DNA of 34,731 nucleotides, taken from Saprospiraceae bacterium (GTDB lineage: Bacteria; Bacteroidota; Bacteroidia; Chitinophagales; JAHQVX01). Shown one piece after another: positions 7,048 to 15,468 of the stretch. The position numbers were made by a program, and so were the translations under genes. The DNA is taken from NCBI GenBank assembly GCA_019634125.1, contig JAHQVX010000099.1:1-34731 (forward strand), read 5' to 3'. Every line of letters starts with the position of its first letter. The stretch's first letter is position 1. Under the pieces are notes generated by a model, which was given only the letters and a program-made list of their open reading frames with translations, ran no database searches and was not told the DNA's origin.

Positions 7048-7800
7048 ATGGAGCCAAACAATGCCAACTCCGTAAGTTTAAACAAGTACATTGCCGATAC
7101 CGGGGTTTGTTCTAGAAGAGAAGCAGACAAACTCATCAAAGCGGGCAAGGTAAAAATCAATGGACGATTGGCTATTTCTGGGAATCGAGTGATGGAGGGC
7201 GATCGAGTCACCCTCAACGGCAAGCCGTTGAGGGAAAAGCCAACACCCCTCTATATTGCATTTCATAAACCCGTCGGCGTAGTGTGCACCACCGATAAAC
7301 GCGAGAAAGACAACATCATCGACTTTATCAATCATCCTAAACGACTCTTCCCCATAGGCCGCCTCGATAAAGCTTCCGAAGGACTCATTTTCCTCACCAA
7401 CGATGGAGATATCGTCAATAAGATTCTTCGAGCGCACAACAAAAAAGAGAAAGAATACATCGTCACCGTAAGGCAAAAAATCACGCCTGATTTCATTCGT
7501 AAAATGAGTAACGGTGTGCCTATACTAGATACGGTGACAAAAAAATGTAAAGTAGAACAGCTATCCAGCAAGACATTCAAAATCATCCTCACCCAAGGCC
7601 TCAATCGGCAGATACGTAGAATGTGTGAGTACTTCAACTATGATGTGGTAAAATTACTTCGTGTTCGAATTATGCATGTACACCTAGGTAAATTGAAAGT
7701 AGGCACATGGCGCCCGTTAACCCCAAAAGAGCTTTCAACACTTCATAAAGCCTTGGAACAAAGCACAAAAACTTCAAACTACGCTAAGAAGTCCAGTTAA
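7048..7800 (+). CDS. rluF: 23S rRNA pseudouridine synthase RluF-like
   Basis: A 250-aa enzyme. The N-terminal S4 RNA-binding domain (SLNKYIADTGVCSRREADK, KVKINGR) is followed by the RsuA/RluB/E/F-type catalytic domain with the GRLDKASEGLIFLTNDGD segment, which contains the catalytic Asp, and with GLNRQIRRMCEYFNYDVVKL and LRVRIMHVHLG, which point to the RluF branch. RluF isomerises a uridine (U2604 in E. coli) of 23S rRNA. The ATG at 7048 is preferred: the 12 residues before it are not conserved and would overlap the promoter. The gene sits alone between a terminator and a transporter. It carries an 11-bp perfect inverted repeat at 7211-7234, in the S4 linker. Confidence 0.9.
   Translation: MEPNNANSVSLNKYIADTGVCSRREADKLIKAGKVKINGRLAISGNRVMEGDRVTLNGKPLREKPTPLYIAFHKPVGVVCTTDKREKDNIIDFINHPKRLFPIGRLDKASEGLIFLTNDGDIVNKILRAHNKKEKEYIVTVRQKITPDFIRKMSNGVPILDTVTKKCKVEQLSSKTFKIILTQGLNRQIRRMCEYFNYDVVKLLRVRIMHVHLGKLKVGTWRPLTPKELSTLHKALEQSTKTSNYAKKSS
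7211..7234. repeat. Perfect inverted repeat in rluF, 11-bp arms
   Basis: CCCTCAACGGC and GCCGTTGAGGG are separated by AA. It encodes TLNGKPLRE in the linker after the S4 domain. Confidence 0.85.
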
Positions 7801-7908
7801 ACAGTGGTCACTTATTGTTACAGGATATCACATTGATGCAAGGATTACTCACATCCTTACCGAAAAATGCATAGCTTTAAGCTACCATACACTCAATACT
7901 TACATTTT

Positions 7909-9819
7909 ATGAAAAATATATTCGGATTAGACTTCTCTAATTTTCGGGGCGACCTCTTTGGCGGGCTTACTGCTGGTATTGTAGCGCTCCCACTTGCACT
8001 GGCTTTCGGTGTTCAATCTGGCCTAGGGGCTGCTGCAGGACTATACGGCGCCATCTTCATCAGTTTCTTTGCAGCGCTTTTTGGTGGTACCAATACTCAA
8101 ATTTCTGGTCCCACGGCACCCATGACCGCAGTTAGTATGGTGGTTATCGCGGGCATTGTTGCTGCTTTTGAAGGCAATTTAGAAAAAGCACTACCAGCCA
8201 TTTTGATCATTTTTCTGATTGCAGGTCTTATCCAAATCGGCTTAGGTTTCATTCGTGTAGGAGAATATATCCGCTATATACCTTACCCAGTTATCTCCGG
8301 GTTTATGAGTGGAATTGGCGTACTCATTATTCTCTCACAGCTCCTTCCATTCTTTGGCTATGATGTGAAACAAGACACATCCTATGTAGAAACTTTTAAA
8401 GTGGAAGCCCAAGAAAATCTTCTACAAAAAATTCATAATGATGAACTCAAAGAAGGGGTAGCAAATATTGAAGATTATTACACAAACACGTCGGAATTAG
8501 GGAGTCAAATATCTGATGCTCAGATCATTGAAGAAGCCACGAATATTGCTTCGAGTAAGGCCAAAAAACCATTAGGCAGTCTAAAAACTTTGCCTAGAGC
8601 GCTTCAAAATATTAATTGGATTGAAGTATTACTTGCTGCACTAACCATTTTTATCATCTATGGTTTCAAACGCATTACAACGGTGGTCCCAAGTACTTTA
8701 GTCGCATTGATTGTTGTGAGTGCTGGAGCCTTTCTAATCCTTGGAAAAACAGGATATCGCCCGATATCAAAAATCCCTTCAGGGTTTCCGCCCTTACGAA
8801 CGGATATTTTCCAAGGCTTACAACTTTCAACTATTTCCCCTTACCTCAAATATTCATTGATTCTTGCTGGTTTGGGTGCCATTGATTCTCTGCTTACATC
8901 AATCGTTGCAGATAACCTCACTAAAACCAAACATAATCCAAATAAGGAATTAGTTGGGCAAGGTATCGGTAACTCCATAGCTGCTGTGTTTGGAGGGATT
9001 CCTGGCGCGGGTGCGACTATTCGTACTGTTGTAAACATTAACTCTGGTGGTAAATCTAAAATCTCTGGAATGGTTGCAGGTTTACTCCTATTGATTATGT
9101 TGTTAGCCCTTGGCCCATTAGCGTCTAATATTCCCAATGCGGTATTAGCTGGAATATTAATCACTGTAGGTATTGGCGTAATGGATTATAAAGGCATACG
9201 CCACATGGGGCAGCTTCCTATTACAGAAGTGGCTATTATGCTCATTGTCCTATTACTTACTGTGTTCTGGGACTTGTTAGGTGCAGTGGCTATCGGTATG
9301 ATTTTGGCCTCGTTGCTCTTCATGAAAAAGACATCTGAAGTGGTGGACAACAGGACGAATACAGCTCCATTGAAAGAATTCTCTCGAGAAATTCCATGGA
9401 ATGATGAAGGCGATACCATCGATAAGATTGGAGACAAGGTTTACATCAAACACTTAGATGGTCCGCTGTTTTTTGGTTTTGCTTCTCGTTTTCAAGATAT
9501 GATCAAAGCATTGCCAGATATGTCGGTCGTCGTCATGCGTATGGATAAGGTTCCGTACGTGGATCAATCGGGCCTTTATGCCATGGAAGATGCCATTATG
9601 GATCTACAAGGGCAAGGGATTCAAGTCGCTTTTACCGATTTACATGGCCAACCGAAAGATATGTTTAAGGAATTCAATGTTGTACCAGGTTTAGTGGATG
9701 AGTCGTTAAATTTCAAAACATTTGCCGACTGTGGGCACTGGCTGGAAGACACCTTCAAAACAGATCTGGATTTCCCAGAAGACGTCACTGGCGAACCCGA
9801 GATTGTGGAAGGGGAATAA
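7909..9819 (+). CDS. SulP family anion transporter with STAS domain
   Basis: A 636-aa protein. The N-terminal 490 residues hold the SulP membrane domain: FGLDFSNFRGDLFGGLTAGI, the QISGPTAPMTAV binding helix, YIPYPVISGFMSGIGVLII, and GGIPGAGATIRTVVNINSGG. Residues about 510-615 form a STAS domain with VPYVDQSGLYAMEDAI, where the regulatory Ser follows DQ. Residues about 150-232 are a charged, helical extramembrane insert that is longer than the usual SulP loop. SulP proteins move sulfate, bicarbonate or other anions across the inner membrane; the substrate is not fixed by sequence. Sulfate is plausible because cysCDN lies about 3.4 kb downstream, but there is no direct linkage. I prefer the ATG at 7909 (MKNIFGLDF) over 7867, since the extra 14 residues are not part of the family. 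Confidence 0.92.
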   Translation: MKNIFGLDFSNFRGDLFGGLTAGIVALPLALAFGVQSGLGAAAGLYGAIFISFFAALFGGTNTQISGPTAPMTAVSMVVIAGIVAAFEGNLEKALPAILIIFLIAGLIQIGLGFIRVGEYIRYIPYPVISGFMSGIGVLIILSQLLPFFGYDVKQDTSYVETFKVEAQENLLQKIHNDELKEGVANIEDYYTNTSELGSQISDAQIIEEATNIASSKAKKPLGSLKTLPRALQNINWIEVLLAALTIFIIYGFKRITTVVPSTLVALIVVSAGAFLILGKTGYRPISKIPSGFPPLRTDIFQGLQLSTISPYLKYSLILAGLGAIDSLLTSIVADNLTKTKHNPNKELVGQGIGNSIAAVFGGIPGAGATIRTVVNINSGGKSKISGMVAGLLLLIMLLALGPLASNIPNAVLAGILITVGIGVMDYKGIRHMGQLPITEVAIMLIVLLLTVFWDLLGAVAIGMILASLLFMKKTSEVVDNRTNTAPLKEFSREIPWNDEGDTIDKIGDKVYIKHLDGPLFFGFASRFQDMIKALPDMSVVVMRMDKVPYVDQSGLYAMEDAIMDLQGQGIQVAFTDLHGQPKDMFKEFNVVPGLVDESLNFKTFADCGHWLEDTFKTDLDFPEDVTGEPEIVEGE

Positions 9820-9825
9820 GAGATT

Positions 9826-9854
9826 AACCCCCAGCCTTTGGCTGGGGGTTTTGC
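9826..9854 (+). terminator. Intrinsic terminator after SulP gene
   Basis: AACCCCCAGCC, TTT loop, GGCTGGGGGTT, then TT. Perfect 11-bp stem between the convergent SulP and hydrolase genes; it probably serves both, with the better T-tract for SulP. Confidence 0.9.
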
Positions 9855-10682
9855 TTACGCGATAAAAGCAAGTACGCGTTTAACTACTTCGGCATCTTTT
9901 AATTTATGCCCAAAGCCTGTCGTTTCCCAGTAATCCGCATTTGGCCAACTCGCGCTAATGGCCCGACCATAACGTACAGGAACGTCTTCATCTTCAGTAT
10001 CGTGAATTATCAAGCCTTTCGAGCTGAGTCCATTCGCAAAGTCCATGGCAGAATAAAATTCGGGTTCCTTTCCCAGATGTGCTCTAAAATAGTCTAATGT
10101 AAGCTGTACTGTCTTGTCGCTTAAGCCTAAGGCGTCCTTGTAATAATCAAAAAAATCGATGGCCATACCTGGTGAACCCATAATCACCAAACGCTCGGGA
10201 GCTAACTCCGGATGCTTCTTAAAACAATATAAAGAAGAAATACTCCCAACAGAATGACTCACCATTTTGTTTACCGGCTGAACATGGCGCAGGAAATGCT
10301 CTATGAGTCGGGAATAAATCGGGATATTCAAGATCTTACCTGAACTGTTACCATGAGCCTGGGCATCTATGCAATACACCGTAAATTTCTCCTTATCAAT
10401 AAACTCAATGTACTTCTTCCATCGAAAGGAATTACTTGCCCATCCATGTAAGAACAATACATTCTCAGGGCCACTACCCCACTTGTAGCCTTGAATGGTT
10501 TGTTCTTCAAATGAAAAAGTAAACGATTTCGAAGTATCTAAGAATCTCGTTTGATGTTCCTTCAATTTGGCTGCGAAAGGCAAACAAAAGAAGTAAAACC
10601 CCTTTTTACCTGCTCGTTTTGGGGAAATCACAGACAATGTGTTTAGGTAAGCCCCCATCCCTTTTGCAATTAATGCTTTCAT
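9855..10682 (-). CDS. Alpha/beta hydrolase
   Basis: A 275-aa protein. The core fold begins near residue 70: NVLFLHGWASNSFRWKKYIE (oxyanion-hole HGW), then CIDAQAHGNSSGK. The nucleophile elbow is SHSVG (Ser144), a variant of GxSxG with Ser in place of the first Gly. The acid is likely in HDTEDEDVP and the base is the His in GFGHKLKD. The substrate is unknown; esterases and carbon-carbon hydrolases share this fold. It lies downstream of the tetR gene on the same strand with a 45-bp gap. That gap holds a near-perfect copy of the operator found upstream of tetR, so this enzyme is the likely regulated target. Confidence 0.85.
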   Translation of the reverse strand: MKALIAKGMGAYLNTLSVISPKRAGKKGFYFFCLPFAAKLKEHQTRFLDTSKSFTFSFEEQTIQGYKWGSGPENVLFLHGWASNSFRWKKYIEFIDKEKFTVYCIDAQAHGNSSGKILNIPIYSRLIEHFLRHVQPVNKMVSHSVGSISSLYCFKKHPELAPERLVIMGSPGMAIDFFDYYKDALGLSDKTVQLTLDYFRAHLGKEPEFYSAMDFANGLSSKGLIIHDTEDEDVPVRYGRAISASWPNADYWETTGFGHKLKDAEVVKRVLAFIA

Positions 10683-10695
10683 GTTTTAGGTTTAT

Positions 10696-10709
10696 ATACC
10701 AATCGGTAT
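10696..10709. promoter_or_regulatory. TetR operator upstream of the hydrolase gene
   Basis: ATACCAATCGGTAT differs by one base from the perfect palindrome ATACCGATCGGTAT at 11330-11343. It lies 13 nt before the hydrolase start codon. Confidence 0.75.
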
Positions 10710-10727
10710 TTTAATAATTAAAAAATT

Positions 10728-11318
10728 TTACATCACACGCTCCTCCAAATAACTTTCTAAATGTTGGATAACTTGTTGAATATACTTTTTATCGCCACTC
10801 ATTTTACTGAACATAATGGCGCCTTCCAAGGAAGAGAAAATAACAGTGGCAAAACCAACGGGATCCGTACTCTGCTGGAGCTGTTTATACTTGATGCCCT
10901 TCTCAATAATTTGAACACAAGATTGGTGGACTACCTTCATAGCATTGTTCACCACTTCTTTCAGTTCTGGGTGTGCATCATCGGCCTCTACAGCTGCATT
11001 AAACATAGGGCAACCCCCATGAATAGGCTCGTTTGAGGTATATTGCTTGTAAAAAGAGAAAATAGCTTTTAGCTTTTCTGGGGCGGTTTTTTTAGCCTTG
11101 ATTTGTTGGCCCATAATGGAAAACATCTTCTGAATCATGTATTTCAACGCCTCCTTTTCTAAGGTGGCTTTGTTTCCAAAATGGCTATATATCGCTCCTT
11201 TTGTTAGCCCTGTTTTATTGGTAATATCACTCAACGAAGTGGCCTTATAACCTTTTACATTGAAGAGTTTTCCTGAGGCTTCTAAGATGGTGACTTTTGT
11301 ATATTCCGGGTTACGCAT
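10728..11318 (-). CDS. TetR/AcrR family transcriptional regulator
   Basis: A 196-aa regulator. Residues about 1-60 form the TetR DNA-binding domain: KVTILEASGKLFNVKGYKAT, SLSDITNKTGLTKGAIYSHF, GNKATLEKEAL. The C-terminal domain includes GGCPMFNAAVEADDAHPEL, typical of the AcrR/NemR-like subgroup that senses small electrophiles or lipids. I chose ATG 11318, since the longer frame would start with TTG and run into the promoter. A perfect 14-bp palindrome overlaps its -7 box and a near-copy lies before the hydrolase gene, so it likely represses itself and the hydrolase. The inducer is unknown. Confidence 0.9.
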   Translation of the reverse strand: MRNPEYTKVTILEASGKLFNVKGYKATSLSDITNKTGLTKGAIYSHFGNKATLEKEALKYMIQKMFSIMGQQIKAKKTAPEKLKAIFSFYKQYTSNEPIHGGCPMFNAAVEADDAHPELKEVVNNAMKVVHQSCVQIIEKGIKYKQLQQSTDPVGFATVIFSSLEGAIMFSKMSGDKKYIQQVIQHLESYLEERVM

Positions 11319-11324
11319 TCCACA

Positions 11325-11332
11325 CAAATATA
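11325..11332 (-). promoter_or_regulatory. -7 box of tetR
   Basis: On the minus strand TATATTTG, a full match to TAnnTTTG, 6 nt before the start codon. A TTTG lies 21 nt upstream (11354-11357). The operator at 11330 overlaps the box by three bases, so bound TetR would block polymerase. Confidence 0.65.
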
Positions 11333-11343
11333 CCGATCGGTAT
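11330..11343. promoter_or_regulatory. TetR operator upstream of tetR
   Basis: ATACCGATCGGTAT, a perfect 14-bp palindrome 12 nt upstream of the tetR start and overlapping its promoter. Its twin at 10696 lies at the other end of the gene. Confidence 0.8.
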
Positions 11344-11354
11344 TTAATTAGCGC

Positions 11355-11383
11355 AAAAAAAACCGCCCAAAGGGCGGTTTTTT
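11355..11383 (-). terminator. Intrinsic terminator of the MBL beta-CASP gene
   Basis: AAAAAACCGCCC, AAA loop, GGGCGGTTTTTT: a perfect 12-bp symmetric stem 2 nt after the minus-strand stop codon, with a T-tract on both strands. The MBL gene is the only one ending here. Confidence 0.9.
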
Positions 11384-11385
11384 CT

Positions 11386-12798
11386 TTAATCGAGGTTAAA
11401 AATCTGTTCTAAGCCCGGTATATAAATGTTTTCATAACCCTCAGATTGCAAGTGTTCTTTGAATGCTTTCTGCGTATCCAACTCACCATGAACCAAAAAC
11501 AATCGTTTAATTCGTTGCTTATCTTGATTACTTAGGAAAGCAATCATTTCTTCATAATCACCATGCGCGCTAAAAGAATCCATGATTTCCACTCGAGCGT
11601 TGACATCTACTTCGGTTCCAAACATCTTAATCTTGTCTTTCCCAGCTCTCAATTGCCCACCAATAGTATAGGGCGCAGCATAGCCTACAATCAAAATGGT
11701 GGTATTGTGTTTCTCTATATTGTTAAAAACGTGATGTTTAATACGCCCGCCTGTGATCATTCCAGATGCAGAAATAATAATACATGCTTGATTCATATGA
11801 TTCAGCTTCTTACTGTCTTCCACTTCTTTCACATAATGCAAGTTATTGAAGCCCCATGGATTCGGGTCGGTCATCATATAGTGCGTTAGTTCCTTATCAA
11901 AGCAATCGGGGTGCATTCTAAAAATCTCAGTCGCATTAATCGCCAGTGGACTATCTACATACACTGGGATTGGTGGGAGTTTCTTCTGATTGGACAACTG
12001 ATCCAACATATAGACGATCTCTTGGGTTCGTCCAACACTAAAAGCCGGGATAATGAGTTTCCCAGCCTTATCGATACACGTTTCCTTAATAATTTGAAGG
12101 AATTTATTCAGTTCTTCATCCCGTTGTTCATGAAGGCGATTACCGTAGGTAGACTCGCATAGAATATAATCGCACTGTGGCATCGGCTTAGGGTCTCTAA
12201 GAATGGGACGTTCTGGTCGACCGATATCGCCTGTAAATCCGAGGACTTTCTCTCCTTCGCTGGTTTGGATCCGAAGTGTAATACTAGCACTTCCTAAAAT
12301 GTGCCCACTGTCGCGGTACTGTACCCAAACTCCCTCAGTTACTGGATACCAACGATCGTAGCCTATGCTTACGAACATGCTCATGGCCTTGGTGACGTCG
12401 CCTTCTTGGTAAAGCGGCTCAATAGGTTCTTTACCTTGTTTGACCCGCCACTTGTTTTCGTATTTGGCGTCGCGTTGTTGGAGGTAGGCACTGTCCATCA
12501 ACATAATTGCACATAAGTCGCGCGTTGCGTGCGTACTGAGGATTCGGCCTTCGAAGCCATCCTTAACCAACTTAGGCACTCTACCTGTATGGTCAATGTG
12601 TGCATGAGATAGGATTAAAAAATCAATATCGGCGGGATTGAAGTACCAATTCTCATTGAAGTCCTTCATATCATCGTCGTTGCCCTGATAAAGGCCACAG
12701 TCTAATAAAATTTTCTTGCCGTTCTCTAGTGTGATGAGGTGCGAACTGCCGGTTACAGCTTGTGCAGCACCACAAAATTGAATTTTTAATTTACTCAT
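11386..12798 (-). CDS. MBL-fold beta-CASP ribonuclease-like protein
   Basis: A 470-aa protein of the metallo-beta-lactamase/beta-CASP class (YSH1/CPSF-like, COG1236). The MBL domain shows the metal motif HAHIDH (residues 65-70), DCGLYQGNDD and GSASITLRI. The beta-CASP cap contains LIIPAFSVGRTQEIVYML and ISASGMITGGRIKHH. The RNA-specificity C-terminus has SFSAHGDYEEMIAFL and LFLVHGELDTQKAF, where motif C His is seen. Such enzymes cut RNA with two zinc ions; some bacterial members are exonucleases. The length is normal for the family. It is a single gene with its own terminator and a -7-like box close to the start. Confidence 0.9.
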   Translation of the reverse strand: MSKLKIQFCGAAQAVTGSSHLITLENGKKILLDCGLYQGNDDDMKDFNENWYFNPADIDFLILSHAHIDHTGRVPKLVKDGFEGRILSTHATRDLCAIMLMDSAYLQQRDAKYENKWRVKQGKEPIEPLYQEGDVTKAMSMFVSIGYDRWYPVTEGVWVQYRDSGHILGSASITLRIQTSEGEKVLGFTGDIGRPERPILRDPKPMPQCDYILCESTYGNRLHEQRDEELNKFLQIIKETCIDKAGKLIIPAFSVGRTQEIVYMLDQLSNQKKLPPIPVYVDSPLAINATEIFRMHPDCFDKELTHYMMTDPNPWGFNNLHYVKEVEDSKKLNHMNQACIIISASGMITGGRIKHHVFNNIEKHNTTILIVGYAAPYTIGGQLRAGKDKIKMFGTEVDVNARVEIMDSFSAHGDYEEMIAFLSNQDKQRIKRLFLVHGELDTQKAFKEHLQSEGYENIYIPGLEQIFNLD

Positions 12799-12805
12799 AA
12801 GTTGG

Positions 12806-12813
12806 TAAAGATA
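12806..12813 (-). promoter_or_regulatory. -7-like box of the MBL gene
   Basis: Minus-strand TATCTTTA matches TAnnTTTG in 7 of 8 positions and lies 7 nt before the ATG at 12798. No clear -33 element. Confidence 0.4.
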
Positions 12814-12847
12814 ATTAAAGCGAAAAATGTTGTTGGCAGAAATACGA

Positions 12848-12872
12848 ACGCCCGCCTTTGGCGGGCGGGCGT
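12848..12872 (-). terminator. Terminator-like hairpin after rhodanese gene
   Basis: ACGCCCGCC and GGCGGGCGT can pair; a nested alternative is CGCCCGCC-TTT-GGCGGGCG. It lies 26 nt beyond the stop of the cysCDN-rhodanese operon. The T-tract on the minus strand is poor. Confidence 0.6.
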
Positions 12873-12897
12873 CCTAAAATTCTATCTTAATCTAAGA

Positions 12898-13212
12898 TTA
12901 CATGACATCTTTACTTGGATCAATTTCAGCTGCCCAAGCCTTAATGCCTCCTTCTAGATTGTATAAGTTATCAAAGCCTTGTTTCTCGAGTAACAATACC
13001 ACGTTCGCACTCCGTTTTCCAGACCTACAATGAACAATGACTTGTTTATCCTTGGCAAACTTGTCGATATGCTCCATAACATGTCCCATTGGAATTAACT
13101 CGCCACCAATGTTCGCTTCCTCATATTCATATTCTTCTCGAACATCAATGAGTTGAAAATCGGATTGAGCATCCATTAACGCTTTGAGTTCTTCTACAGA
13201 TATCGTTTTCAT
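12898..13212 (-). CDS. Rhodanese-like domain protein
   Basis: A 104-aa single-domain rhodanese: SVEELKALMD, LIDVREEYEY, the active-site loop HCRSGKRS with Cys62, and NLYNLEGGIKAW. The Cys suggests it can carry a persulfide; the domain transfers sulfane sulfur or detoxifies thiol compounds. It follows cysN by 16 nt on the same strand, so it is the last gene of the cysCDN operon. Being at the end of a sulfate-activation operon hints at a sulfur-handling role, but no acceptor is visible. Confidence 0.9.
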   Translation of the reverse strand: MKTISVEELKALMDAQSDFQLIDVREEYEYEEANIGGELIPMGHVMEHIDKFAKDKQVIVHCRSGKRSANVVLLLEKQGFDNLYNLEGGIKAWAAEIDPSKDVM

Positions 13213-13228
13213 AGTGTTTTTTTTGGAT

Positions 13229-14509
13229 TTAAACGATCATTCCCGCACCTACAGTATTATTCGTTGCTTCATCAATCAGCACAAAACTTCCTGTAATACG
13301 GTTTTGTCTATAATCATCGAAAAATAATGGCTCAGTTGTTCGAATCGTAATTTTCGCAATATCATTCAGATTCACTTCCTTATCATCTTCCATCCGAGTC
13401 AGGTTGTTGATGTCCATTTTATACTGAACTTCTTTCACCATACAACGTGCATTCTTTGACGTATGTTTAATTGTATACTTTCCACGCGGCTGAAGTGGTT
13501 TTTCATTCATCCAACAAACCATTGCTTGAATATCTTGACTCACTTCAGGTTGGTTCCCAACGCGCACAATCATATCTCCTCTACTAATATCAATCTCATC
13601 TTCTAAACGCATGATGACGGATTGTGGGGAGAAAGCTTCATCTAAAGCCTCGCCTTCAATTTCGATCGCCTTCACCTTACTGGTAAATCCAGAGGGCAAT
13701 GCCATTACTTCATCACCCGGACGGAAAACACCACTGGCAATTCGTCCAGCATAGCCTCTATAGTCTGGGAAATCGTGGCGGAACGGACGCACTACGTATT
13801 GAACTGGGAATCGAGCATCGATATGATTCTGATCACTAGCAATATGAATATTTTCTAGAAGGTACATTAATGTAGGTCCTTCATACCAATCTGTGTTCTC
13901 TGACCGATCTACCACATTATCCCCAAGTAACGCACTAATTGGAATAAAGTGTACATCAGGAATATCCATCTTAGAAGCAAAGTCTCTAAACTGGTCTTTG
14001 ATCTTATAGAAGGCTTCTTCCGAGAAATCCACTAAATCCATTTTGTTGACACAAACAACAACGTGTGGAATTTGAAGCAATGACGCAATAAACGTATGTC
14101 GTTTCGTTTGCTCAATAACGCCTTTTCGAGCATCTACAAGAATAATGGCTAAGTTGGCTGTACTTGCCCCTGTCACCATGTTTCGAGTATATTGAATGTG
14201 GCCCGGAGTATCCGCAATGATGAACTTACGTTTTGGCGTAGCGAAGTAACGATAAGCCACATCAATAGTAATTCCTTGCTCTCGTTCTGCTTTCAGACCA
14301 TCGGTAAGCAGGGCTAGGTTTACATATTCCTCTCCTCTTTTCTTAGAAGTTTCTTCGATGGTTTCCATCTGATCTTCGAAAATAGACTTCGAGTCGTATA
14401 ACAACCGACCGATTAAGGTACTTTTACCATCATCAACACTTCCCGCGGTAGTGAAGCGGAGGAGTTCCATATTTAAGTAATCTTCTTTATTAAAGCTATT
14501 ATCACTCAT
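13229..14509 (-). CDS. cysN: Sulfate adenylyltransferase subunit 1 (GTPase)
   Basis: A 426-aa elongation-factor-like GTPase: G1 GSVDDGKST (residues 23-31), G3 DTPGH (100-104), G4 NKMD (155-158), and EREQGITIDVAYRYF in switch I. GTP hydrolysis drives formation of adenosine 5'-phosphosulfate (APS) by CysD from ATP and sulfate. It lacks the fused C-terminal APS kinase found in NodQ-type proteins, which fits with the separate cysC gene. Order on the minus strand is cysC, cysD, cysN, rhodanese, with a 51-nt gap before cysN. Confidence 0.96.
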   Translation of the reverse strand: MSDNSFNKEDYLNMELLRFTTAGSVDDGKSTLIGRLLYDSKSIFEDQMETIEETSKKRGEEYVNLALLTDGLKAEREQGITIDVAYRYFATPKRKFIIADTPGHIQYTRNMVTGASTANLAIILVDARKGVIEQTKRHTFIASLLQIPHVVVCVNKMDLVDFSEEAFYKIKDQFRDFASKMDIPDVHFIPISALLGDNVVDRSENTDWYEGPTLMYLLENIHIASDQNHIDARFPVQYVVRPFRHDFPDYRGYAGRIASGVFRPGDEVMALPSGFTSKVKAIEIEGEALDEAFSPQSVIMRLEDEIDISRGDMIVRVGNQPEVSQDIQAMVCWMNEKPLQPRGKYTIKHTSKNARCMVKEVQYKMDINNLTRMEDDKEVNLNDIAKITIRTTEPLFFDDYRQNRITGSFVLIDEATNNTVGAGMIV

Positions 14510-14560
14510 ATATCTTGTAGCGCTTGGCGCAATTTTTATTCTTAAATTATTCTAGATCGA

Positions 14561-15466
14561 TTAGAAATACCCTTGTTTCTTTCTGTCTTCCATGGCTGTT
14601 TCTGAACGCTTGTCATCACTTCGTCCGCCACGCTCCGTAATTCTTGTACTTGCTACCTCTTGAACGATATCTTCTAAGTTAGCTGCCGTAGATTCTACAG
14701 CACCAGTACAAGTCATATCACCAATAGTACGGAAGCGCACCATTTTCATCTCTGGCGTTTCGTTCTCACGAATCGTAATAAAGTCAGATGTTGCTAACAA
14801 TACGCCATCTCGTTCAATGACTTCCCGTTCGTGGGCGAGATATAAATTTGGAATAGCAATATCTTCTAAAACGATGTACTGCCAAATGTCCATTTCTGTC
14901 CAGTTACTGATTGGGAAAATACGAAAGTGTTCACCCATATTTTTCTTTCCATTGAAGATGTTCCACAACTCTGGACGTTGATTTTTCGGATCCCATTGTC
15001 CGAAATCGTCTCTATGGCTGAAAAAGCGTTCTTTCGCACGTGCTTTCTCTTCATCTCTACGAGCGCCACCCATAGCTGCATCAAACTTATGTTTCTCCAA
15101 GCTATCTAATAGGGTCACCGTTTGCAATGAGTTTCTACTGGCATTAGGACCTTTCTCCTCTACCACATCGCCACGATCAATGGATTCTTGCACAGAACCT
15201 ACAATAAGATTCACCCCAAGTTTGTCCATAAGTGCATCGCGGAAACGAATGGTTTCATCGAAATTATGCCCAGTGTCTACATGTAAGAAAGGGAATGGAA
15301 TTTTTGCAGGATAGAACGCTTTATAGGCTAAATGTGCCATCACAATGGAATCCTTTCCGCCAGAGAACATCAACACAGGGTTTTCGAACTGTGCAGCGAC
15401 CTCACGGATTACGAACATACTTTCTGACTCTAACTCACGTAAGTGATTTAAATAGTACTTACTCAT
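14561..15466 (-). CDS. cysD: Sulfate adenylyltransferase subunit 2
   Basis: A 301-aa protein of the PAPS-reductase/ATP-pyrophosphatase fold with the PP-loop SGGKDS (residues 35-40), GGARRDEEKARAKER and FPISNWTEMDIWQYI, all typical of CysD. With CysN it converts sulfate and ATP to APS in the cytoplasm. Length matches E. coli CysD (302 aa). Its ATG lies 2 nt after the cysC stop, so the genes are coupled. Confidence 0.96.
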   Translation of the reverse strand: MSKYYLNHLRELESESMFVIREVAAQFENPVLMFSGGKDSIVMAHLAYKAFYPAKIPFPFLHVDTGHNFDETIRFRDALMDKLGVNLIVGSVQESIDRGDVVEEKGPNASRNSLQTVTLLDSLEKHKFDAAMGGARRDEEKARAKERFFSHRDDFGQWDPKNQRPELWNIFNGKKNMGEHFRIFPISNWTEMDIWQYIVLEDIAIPNLYLAHEREVIERDGVLLATSDFITIRENETPEMKMVRFRTIGDMTCTGAVESTAANLEDIVQEVASTRITERGGRSDDKRSETAMEDRKKQGYF

Positions 15467-15468
15467 TA

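Noticed and set aside
7078-7637. Overlapping minus-strand open frames inside rluF
   Set aside because: Shadow frames of a well-recognised gene.
10727-10733. TTACATC as a further ECF-type -35 element
   Set aside because: Lies at the end of the tetR coding region and no TCTATNNACT block follows at the right distance; the same holds for TTACATC near 19404.
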